Assembly: GCA_937950325.1 (NCBI GenBank) | Contig: CALFDJ010000058.1 | Location: 1 to 13,059, forward strand | DNA length: 13,059 nt | Direction: 5' to 3' | From: an uncultured Collinsella sp. | GTDB taxonomy: Bacteria > Actinomycetota > Coriobacteriia > Coriobacteriales > Coriobacteriaceae | In this document: positions 1 to 5,266 of the stretch, one piece after another | Position numbering within the stretch: the stretch's first letter is position 1 | Layout: each line of letters begins with the position of its first letter | Made by a program: the position numbers and the translations under genes | Notes under the pieces: generated by a model | Told to the model about the DNA's origin: nothing | What the model saw: only the letters and a program-made list of their open reading frames with translations | Databases searched by the model: none

Positions 1-56
1 CGCCGGGCCGACTCGCTTCGGATGGGGCTCTACACCAACTTTCTCGACACTACCCC
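1..56. mobile_element. Putative terminal inverted repeat of an IS256-type insertion sequence (rest lies left of window)
   Basis: The block at about 27-56, read on the minus strand, begins GGGGTAGTGTCGAGAAAG and continues as GTTGGTGTAGAGC. This resembles the outer ends I remember for IS256 (mutator) family elements, which commonly read GGGTAGTGTC...GTGTA.GAG. The outer tip would be at 56, so the element body would lie to the left, outside the window. The 26 bases before the repeat are open on the plus strand but too short to identify. The partner end and the target duplication cannot be seen. The identification is from remembered family consensus only. Confidence 0.4.
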
Positions 57-135
57 TGACATTTGATTATCGAAGGCTAAGTCGGTTGGTTTTATTACTC
101 GGTGCCAGGAAAAATGAGCGATGGCAACAGGGCGA

Positions 136-1152
136 TTAGCTCAAGACTTTCAGTATCAATAGTTTTAGCTGTTCACAACAGCGTATTACTACTCGAGATA
201 ACAAATAGTGCTTATTCTTTGCCGCAAGGAACAGTAAATAGCTGTCAGGCCTGTAGGTGCTGCAAGGGACATCAGCTTTAATTGAGGGATTAAATAAGGC
301 CTCTGAAATTGAAACAAAGTTACGTTTTTTGGTCTCATTATTGTCACTGAGCTCGTTGATCGATAGGAGATAAAGATACTGTTCCGTTCTTGTTTTCCAT
401 GCCAGCCTTTCTGTTTCTTCTCCCCAACGAGCAGCGATTTTCACTAGGCTTGAGGTGACGAAGGTTAAATCTGAAAGCTGTTTTTCCTTATAGCTGTGTG
501 TTGCACTTTGTCCGTTTTGACAATTGTAATAATACAGCGCATCACTTATTTGTAAAACCGATCTGGCTGAATCGACTATGGGTATCATTTGCAGAAAATC
601 TTCTGCAAAATCGATTCTCTTTGTATCGGTATTGCTTAAATCGTCAATCAGACAGTTTCTTTTGATTGCCTTTCCCCAAATTGAATTGAGTTTCCCTCGT
701 GCCAAACATTTTCTGACTTCGGCGAGATCGTCACCTTCATAGATGCCAGACGGAAGGGCGGGATTGATAAACGGATCGTTTGAATAGTCTGGGTTTCTTG
801 TATAGCTGAAACAGATTATGTCTGGATTGCACTTATCGATTTCGCGAGCAAGAATAGATAGGGTATCGAAGCGCAAAGAATCATCTGCATCAACAAAGAC
901 CAGGTAATCTCCGGCGCTTATCTCCGCGCCTTTTCGCCTGGCCTCATATACGCCCATATTATTTTGTCTAACGTAATGAGTATTGTTGTGAGATTCACAA
1001 AACACTTTGCAGACACTTTCAGTAGCGTCCGCTGATCCATCATTGATGAGAATAATTTCATAGCCGTCATATGTTTGTTGGTAGATGGATGATAGCGTTT
1101 CCGGCAAACTGGATGCCGCATTATATGCAGGGATAATAATTGAAAACAGCAT
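136..1152 (-). CDS. GT2 family glycosyltransferase (GT-A fold)
   Basis: A 338-residue protein with a classic GT2 N-terminal domain. It starts with FSIIIPAYNA (residues 3-12). The nucleotide-binding INDGS follows at 36-40, the metal-binding DADD at 88-91, and an ED pair (184-185) sits where the catalytic base is usual. It should transfer a sugar from a nucleotide donor to a lipid-linked or growing glycan at the cytoplasmic face of the membrane. The C-terminal third has no recognisable domain, and donor and acceptor cannot be read from sequence. The ATG at 1152 is preceded on the minus strand by GGAAAGGAAC, a good ribosome binding site. It lies 33 bp downstream of the GT4 gene in the same direction, so the two probably form an operon. 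Family is secure; sugar specificity is unknown. Confidence 0.93.
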   Translation of the reverse strand: MLFSIIIPAYNAASSLPETLSSIYQQTYDGYEIILINDGSADATESVCKVFCESHNNTHYVRQNNMGVYEARRKGAEISAGDYLVFVDADDSLRFDTLSILAREIDKCNPDIICFSYTRNPDYSNDPFINPALPSGIYEGDDLAEVRKCLARGKLNSIWGKAIKRNCLIDDLSNTDTKRIDFAEDFLQMIPIVDSARSVLQISDALYYYNCQNGQSATHSYKEKQLSDLTFVTSSLVKIAARWGEETERLAWKTRTEQYLYLLSINELSDNNETKKRNFVSISEALFNPSIKADVPCSTYRPDSYLLFLAAKNKHYLLSRVVIRCCEQLKLLILKVLS

Positions 1153-1185
1153 TTAGTTCCTTTCCGTATTGGAAGAACAAGATGG

Positions 1186-2283
1186 TTAGTTAGAAAGCCC
1201 GTTTACAATGTCCCTGTATAAAATAAATTGACGCTTGGCAATGGCCTTCCATTGAAAGTGTTCAATTGCATACTTTCTAGCTGCATTTGCAAGTTTACAA
1301 CGAAGTTCATCGTCATTGAACAGGGTGAGAATTGCGTTAGAAATGGCTTCGAGATCAGATTCTACACCGATTCCAATTCCTTTATTGTTCGCTGTTTCTT
1401 TCCATGTGGTTCCCTCGGTAACAATAATTGGGAGGCCATATGCTAGCGCTTCCAAAACAGACGTCGGGAAACCTTCAGTGCGTGAAAGCTGGATATAAAA
1501 CTGCGATTTGAGAAAAGCGTCCGCTTTAGATTGACCATTAACTGGACCATTTAATAAAACAATATCGGATACTTGATTGTCGGCAATAAGTAGTTCCAGT
1601 TTGGCCATAGACCCATCTTCGTCTGGACCGTAGATGTAGATTTTAGCTCCGAGCCCTCTTAGCTCATCAGCAATTAGCGGCAGACTTTTGATCAGTAGAT
1701 CAAGACCTTTGACCTCTATATCTAGGCGGCCAATAAAAAGCGCGATGCGGCTGTCTAAGTTTGAGGCTTTGGCTTTTGGGATGCTAACACCATTTGGAAT
1801 AATGCTTGCTTTCCTATGTTTAAAGCCGTTTGAACTCATCGCCTCTTTTTTCGATAGAAAATGGATACAATCAGCATTGCGAATAAAGGCGTTATAGAAG
1901 AAAACATTAAGCAATTGTTTAGCTAAATGATGCTGTTCTTGCGCCACATATGTTAGAGACCCATGTGGTGTGATGATGTATGGGATCGCACGTCTTCTGA
2001 GCCAATGGCTTAGTTTAATGTGATCCGGCCTATATATCTCATGAAATATTACGAGTGACGGATTGCAAAACGGTTCAGGAAGTTTTTCTATGCATGACTG
2101 AAAGAAGACGGGATATTTCGCATCTTTAGGTCTGTAGTTTGTAAGATTTAATAGAGCTATATTCATTTCCTTTATTTCTGACTGCTCATTTAGGTATTGA
2201 GGCACCACTGTAGACACGCCAGAAGCGAAATCACTTGTAATATATGCCACATGAAGGACTATTAAACTATCGGTAGTTTTCAT
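1186..2283 (-). CDS. GT4 family glycosyltransferase (GT-B fold)
   Basis: A 365-residue protein of usual length for GT4 enzymes. The N-terminal Rossmann-like half contains PHGSL at 106-110. The linker region carries IPNGV (162-166), and the donor-binding half opens with FIGRLDIEVKGLD (183-195). The family hallmark E-x7-E is present as EGFPTSVLEALA (270-281), expected to bind the nucleotide-sugar. It is a retaining, cytoplasmic transferase acting in glycan assembly. The ATG at 2283 follows a GGGAG site on the minus strand. It is the first gene of the leftward pair and starts only 36 bp from the oppositely directed GT2 gene. No convincing promoter was seen in that gap, so its promoter would have to lie inside the neighbour's coding sequence. 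The sugar added is unknown. Confidence 0.93.
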   Translation of the reverse strand: MKTTDSLIVLHVAYITSDFASGVSTVVPQYLNEQSEIKEMNIALLNLTNYRPKDAKYPVFFQSCIEKLPEPFCNPSLVIFHEIYRPDHIKLSHWLRRRAIPYIITPHGSLTYVAQEQHHLAKQLLNVFFYNAFIRNADCIHFLSKKEAMSSNGFKHRKASIIPNGVSIPKAKASNLDSRIALFIGRLDIEVKGLDLLIKSLPLIADELRGLGAKIYIYGPDEDGSMAKLELLIADNQVSDIVLLNGPVNGQSKADAFLKSQFYIQLSRTEGFPTSVLEALAYGLPIIVTEGTTWKETANNKGIGIGVESDLEAISNAILTLFNDDELRCKLANAARKYAIEHFQWKAIAKRQFILYRDIVNGLSN

Positions 2284-2319
2284 TAGCGTTTGCTCCCGCA
2301 GCGGTGTTGGAGGTTTTAG

Positions 2320-3264
2320 TTGACAGATTCACAGTTGGTTTCAGTGCTCATGCCTTGTTATAGGGAGAGCGCCAAAGATTTTACTGAGGCACTAGCGTCT
2401 ATTTTAAAGCAGACCTATCATCGAATCGAGGTGGTTGTTGTTTTTGATAATCCAGATGACAACACACTTTACGATATTGCTCAAAACTATAGCTCTCATG
2501 ACAGCAGGATTTGCCTCGTGAGAAATGAACGCAATCTTGGTCTTGCTGCATCTTTGGAAAGGGCGTTCAAGGTCTCACGCGGTCAGTATATCTGCCGAAT
2601 GGACTCAGATGACATTTCTGAGGCGCAGCGCATTGAACGGCAGTTGTCGTATCTTGAAGAACATGAGCTTGACCTAGTGGGTTCTTATTTGAACGCCATT
2701 GACGAAGACGGTAGTCAATTATATCTCGTTGATTCAATTCCAAGTTCGAGTGAAGGCGTTAGGCGTTCTCTTATGATTAGAAATTGCGTACCTCATCCGA
2801 GTTGGTTTGGAAGAAGGTCTGTATTTGAAATGGGGTATCGGTCTGTTCCGCTAGCAGAAGATTATGACTTACTGTTGCGTGCCGAGCTGGAAGGGTTCAC
2901 TATTGGAAATGTTCCAGAGCCGCTCATTCGATACAGAATGACTGTTAATAGCATTTCGCGTAGCAATTTGTATAAACAGTTCGTTGTTTCTCAGTGTTTA
3001 CGTTCAGCTTTCAAAGAGGGTCGATCACTGGATGTCGATAAGATTGATACAATCGTCGCCGAGCGGTTCGATCGGCGCCGAGCTGAGAACTATCTAAAGG
3101 CAAATGCATTATTTAATAATGGGTTGAGAAATATTCATTCTGGTAATCGAGCAAAAGGTATTTTCCAATTGCTTCAAATCCCATTTTGCTCTAAGTCGTA
3201 TTTAATGAATGTCATTAATATGGCGCGTGTGGTTGCAATTAAAACTTTTGAGAAAACCTCGTAG
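2320..3264 (+). CDS. GT2 family glycosyltransferase (GT-A fold)
   Basis: A 314-residue GT2 enzyme. The N-terminal VSVLMPCYRE (7-16) is followed by a VVVVFDNPDD nucleotide-binding strand (38-47), the metal-binding MDSDD (94-98), HPS (159-161) and the catalytic-region EDYDLLLR (180-187). Such enzymes add one sugar to a lipid-linked oligosaccharide in the cytoplasm. I chose the TTG start at 2320 because GGAGG at 2309-2313 sits 6 bases before it and the family motif begins only six residues in. It is preceded by a divergent GT4 gene and followed by an 0.8-kb stretch with an IS relic. It therefore appears cut off from the larger rightward gene train. No terminator with a T run is visible after its stop. 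Specificity is unknown. Confidence 0.92.
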   Translation: MTDSQLVSVLMPCYRESAKDFTEALASILKQTYHRIEVVVVFDNPDDNTLYDIAQNYSSHDSRICLVRNERNLGLAASLERAFKVSRGQYICRMDSDDISEAQRIERQLSYLEEHELDLVGSYLNAIDEDGSQLYLVDSIPSSSEGVRRSLMIRNCVPHPSWFGRRSVFEMGYRSVPLAEDYDLLLRAELEGFTIGNVPEPLIRYRMTVNSISRSNLYKQFVVSQCLRSAFKEGRSLDVDKIDTIVAERFDRRRAENYLKANALFNNGLRNIHSGNRAKGIFQLLQIPFCSKSYLMNVINMARVVAIKTFEKTS

Positions 3265-3373
3265 TTGTGCACCTACGCTTAGAGAGACATGGCGTAACCA
3301 TGCCGTTCGACACTCGTAAGATTGCTAGCTTTGAAATCTAGGGCGAGGTTTGTTGCGGGGTTCTCGATGCCGT

Positions 3374-3386
3374 GTGCACCATTCGT
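3374..3386. repeat. Left copy of 13-bp direct repeat flanking IS relic
   Basis: GTGCACCATTCGT occurs here and, identically and in the same orientation, at 3986-3998. The copies lie immediately outside the imperfect inverted repeats of the IS relic, which is the layout of a target-site duplication. Confidence 0.7.
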
Positions 3387-3610
3387 GGTTGATTTCCGAT
3401 CTCAGCCGAACACGCTGCGCAGATAGTTCGTATCCGCGGCTAGCCGAACGCCCCCGCGGCCCCCATGGACCCCGGGGGCTCCGTTTCCCCAGTTGAAGGA
3501 ACGGTGGATATGTGTTCGATAGGTCCGGGGGCCATTCTCCGCCCTCAGTCTGGCACCTCTTTCCAGACTCAGCTGGACGGTCGGTCCGCCTATTCCGTTT
3601 TGCCTTTGGG

Positions 3611-3867
3611 CTAGGCCAGCGGGGCGACGCGCCTCTCTGCGCGTGCCCTCTCGATGAGGCTCGGCGTCAGGTCGAGTCTTCCGATGGGCACGTCCTCCAA
3701 GCTGTAGGCGTCTAGCAGCGCCTCCGCATCGCCGCCGAGCATCGCCTTGGAGGCGCGCGGGCGTCCAGCTCCAGCATCTTCTGGCCCGTGTCCCTTTCGT
3801 GTCTGGTGAGCCTGCCGTAGACACTCGGGGTTGCCTTCTCGGAACCCTTTTTCTTTTTTCCGGACAT
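3611..3867 (-). pseudogene. Transposase remnant: N-terminal HTH segment joined out of frame to a C-terminal segment
   Basis: The ATG at 3867 follows GAAGGAC on the minus strand, a plausible ribosome binding site. The first 38 residues start MSGKKKKGSEKATPSVY and contain RLTRHERD, like the helix-turn-helix (HTH_38) start of IS30 family transposases. After about 3755 this frame leaves the family pattern and soon stops. A second frame, offset by one base, carries LLDAYSLEDVP, then LDLTPSLIERARAERR, ending APLA before a stop at 3611. I recall this as the C-terminus of related coriobacterial transposases. Together they give about 85 codons instead of the 350 or so expected, so the DDE catalytic core is missing. 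The out-of-frame joint is better explained by an internal deletion than by a point frameshift. It cannot encode an active transposase. Confidence 0.6.
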
Positions 3868-3918
3868 GCTGTCCTTCGAGTCCCCGGGGCCAACCGGTTC
3901 GGCTCTCAGGGTAACGGG

Positions 3919-3958
3919 TTCCCACATTCATCCGTCCATGTACGGATGAATGTGGGAA
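3919..3958. repeat. Perfect 17-bp inverted repeat (stable hairpin) inside IS relic
   Basis: The arms 3919-3935 and 3942-3958 are exactly complementary (TTCCCACATTCATCCGT and its complement) around a 6-base loop, CCATGT. It lies just inside the right terminal repeat and upstream of the transposase start at 3867. Neither strand has a T run after it, so it is not a standard intrinsic terminator. In several IS elements such a structure sequesters the transposase ribosome binding site in read-through transcripts. That role here is an inference. Confidence 0.8.
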
Positions 3959-3985
3959 GTGTTCTGATTAAGTTGATAATCAAGG

Positions 3986-3998
3986 GTGCACCATTCGT
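3986..3998. repeat. Right copy of 13-bp direct repeat flanking IS relic
   Basis: Identical to GTGCACCATTCGT at 3374-3386. It ends nine bases before the proposed -35 element of the downstream promoter, so the insertion landed next to that promoter. Confidence 0.7.
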
Positions 3999-4007
3999 TG
4001 TGTCTAT

Positions 4008-4036
4008 TTAACCATTTGTATATCTCTCGCTATAAT
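4008..4036 (+). promoter_or_regulatory. Probable sigma-70-type promoter of the rightward gene train
   Basis: TTAACC at 4008-4013 (four of six matches to the -35 consensus) is followed after 17 bases by a perfect TATAAT at 4031-4036. The start codon of the first gene lies about 30 bases downstream. The spacing and the exact -10 make this the best promoter seen in the window. No operator repeat was recognised. Confidence 0.7.
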
Positions 4037-4063
4037 AATGAGAAAAACTAGAGATCGGTTTAT

Positions 4064-4756
4064 GTGTATATGACACCCAAAACTCTTATCGCTATTCCTG
4101 CTTATAATGAGGAGGAATGCATAGAAAAGACGATATGCGAGCTCAGGCAAATTGCACCTGAGTTTGATTTTGTTGTTATCAATGATGGGTCTCGAGATCG
4201 AACGCTAGCTATCTGCAAGGATCTTGGTTGTGACATCATTGATATGCCCATTAACTGTGGTTTGACCGTTGGGTTTCAGACGGCTGCGCGTTATGCGGTT
4301 GATCATGGATATGACTATATGGTTCAGTTTGATGCTGACGGCCAGCATTGTCCGGAATATATAAAGGTCCTTGTTGATAGGGCTCAATCTGATGGATCAG
4401 ATATTGTCATTGGCTCTAGGTTTGTAAGCGTGCGCAAAGACAAGACGCTTCGCATGATCGGCTCGCGTATGATTACGGTGCTAATAAAGATTCTGACAGG
4501 CAAGAGGATCAGTGACCCAACGTCTGGATTTAGGCTATTTGGGCGGGATATTCTTAAGAAATACTATTACGACAATACCTTAAATCCGGAACCAGAATCT
4601 CTCGCTCTCTTTTTGAAGCAAGGGTATTCCATTTCAGAGGTACAGGTTAAGATGCGCGAGCGCCAAGGTGGCGAGAGCTATCTTAACCCTGTTAGGTCTA
4701 TGCAGTATATGGTTCGTGTTTTCGTTACGCTCCTTGTCGTTCAGTGGTTTAGGTGA
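4064..4756 (+). CDS. DPM1-like GT2 polyprenyl-phosphate glycosyltransferase
   Basis: A 230-residue protein of the dolichyl/polyprenyl-phosphate sugar synthase group. It shows LIAIPAYNEE (8-17), NDGS (40-43), DADGQH (90-95), GSRF (117-120) and DPTSGFR (151-157), all hallmarks of this subgroup. It should move a hexose or similar sugar from a nucleotide donor to polyprenyl phosphate on the inner membrane face. Unlike GtrB-type enzymes it has no clear C-terminal membrane helices. That fits a soluble DPM1-type enzyme needing a membrane partner, and the next gene is a good candidate. The start is uncertain: GTG at 4064 or ATG at 4070 in the same frame, with only a weak GAGATCGG upstream. It is the first gene after the promoter. 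Its TGA overlaps the next start codon by four bases (GTGA), which suggests translational coupling. Confidence 0.92.
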   Translation: MYMTPKTLIAIPAYNEEECIEKTICELRQIAPEFDFVVINDGSRDRTLAICKDLGCDIIDMPINCGLTVGFQTAARYAVDHGYDYMVQFDADGQHCPEYIKVLVDRAQSDGSDIVIGSRFVSVRKDKTLRMIGSRMITVLIKILTGKRISDPTSGFRLFGRDILKKYYYDNTLNPEPESLALFLKQGYSISEVQVKMRERQGGESYLNPVRSMQYMVRVFVTLLVVQWFR

Positions 4757-5097
4757 TCCATTTGCCGGTCTCTCTTCGTATTTTGCTTCTTGTTTGCGCT
4801 GTTTTGGTATTCGTGTTCGTATTGCGCAAATTAAAAAAATCCCAAATGCAAGTTTTGGATTCTCTGTTTTGGCTGCTATTCAGCGTCAGTTTTGTAATTT
4901 TGGGCGTTTTTCCACAAGTTGCAATGTGGCTTTCAAGTCTATTTGGTTTCATGTCGGCTTCTAACTTCGTGTTCCTTTACGTTATTGCCGTTCTTGTGGT
5001 CCGTGATTTCTGTAATTCTCTTCGCCTCTCTCGACAGGAAGAGCGTTTAAACTCGCTTGTTCAGGCTGTTGCGTTAAGTAGGGAGAAGGAAAAGTAG
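4753..5097 (+). CDS. DUF2304 small membrane protein
   Basis: A 114-residue protein with three predicted membrane helices at about 4-24, 35-57 and 66-88. A charged, helical tail follows (SRQEERLNSLVQA, then REKEK at the end). Length, topology and its place directly after a DPM1-like GT2 match the DUF2304 family, which is regularly found in that position in polysaccharide loci. No biochemical role is established to my knowledge. Plausible roles are a membrane anchor or activator of the preceding transferase, by analogy with eukaryotic DPM2/DPM3, or a translocase of the lipid-linked sugar, like GtrA. The GTG start at 4753 overlaps the upstream stop by four bases. It contains a run of seven A at about 4835, which is in frame here. 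Confidence 0.85.
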   Translation: MIHLPVSLRILLLVCAVLVFVFVLRKLKKSQMQVLDSLFWLLFSVSFVILGVFPQVAMWLSSLFGFMSASNFVFLYVIAVLVVRDFCNSLRLSRQEERLNSLVQAVALSREKEK

Positions 5098-5266
5098 GCT
5101 ATGCGTTTCGCTTTAGCGTATAAATCATCTCGATGCGAATGTCCCTACTTATATTACTTTCAACAGTTGTGAACAGTGCTTGGTGCCCATACTTGTCATC
5201 CAGACGACTGGGAACGATTCTTCTAGGGCCCTTGCAGCTTGATTTGGATAAAGGTGAATTAGCTCC

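Larger units (their letters stand above)
3387..3985 (-). mobile_element. Internally deleted IS element (IS30-like relic), about 0.6 kb
   Basis: This stretch is clearly richer in G+C than everything around it. Its two ends form an imperfect inverted repeat: 3387-3413 read forward and 3985-3959 read in reverse complement match at 17 of 25 positions, including TTGATT near each tip and GAACAC at the inner side. A perfect 13-bp direct repeat flanks the ends. Inside, on the minus strand, lie a transposase start with an N-terminal helix-turn-helix segment and a separate transposase-like C-terminus, with no catalytic core between them. It is too short for a full IS30-type element. A deleted, non-autonomous copy moved by a transposase supplied elsewhere fits best. 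The family assignment rests on recollection, and the usual IS30 target duplication is shorter (2-4 bp), so another family remains possible. Confidence 0.65.
3265..4063. other. Intergenic stretch of about 0.8 kb without an intact gene
   Basis: Positions 3265-3373 hold nothing I recognise apart from a weak CATGG/CCATG palindrome at 3288-3302. The middle is filled by the IS relic and its flanking repeats. The last 65 bases carry the promoter and leader of the rightward gene train. With the IS relic and one repeat copy removed, the original intergenic region would be under 200 bp. Confidence 0.75.

Noticed and set aside
918..1121. Second minus-strand frame inside the GT2 gene
   Set aside because: It is a shifted-frame shadow of the GT2 N-terminal region, with no ribosome binding site or motif of its own.
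3288..3302. CATGG/CCATG palindrome with a 5-base spacer
   Set aside because: Five-base arms are common by chance and there is no T run or position that suggests a terminator or operator.
3402..3893. Long minus-strand open frame of 163 codons in the GC-rich stretch
   Set aside because: Its composition is dominated by Arg, Gly and Pro, as expected from a shifted frame in GC-rich DNA. It overlaps the transposase fragments that carry the recognisable segments, and it runs into the terminal inverted repeat.
3374..3998. 13-bp repeats as attachment sites of an integrative element
   Set aside because: There is no integrase or tRNA gene nearby, and the inverted repeats just inside point to an insertion sequence.
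4831..4842. Run of seven A in the DUF2304 gene as a second phase-variation site
   Set aside because: The frame is intact through it and the lysine-rich stretch explains the run. There is no sign of slippage here.
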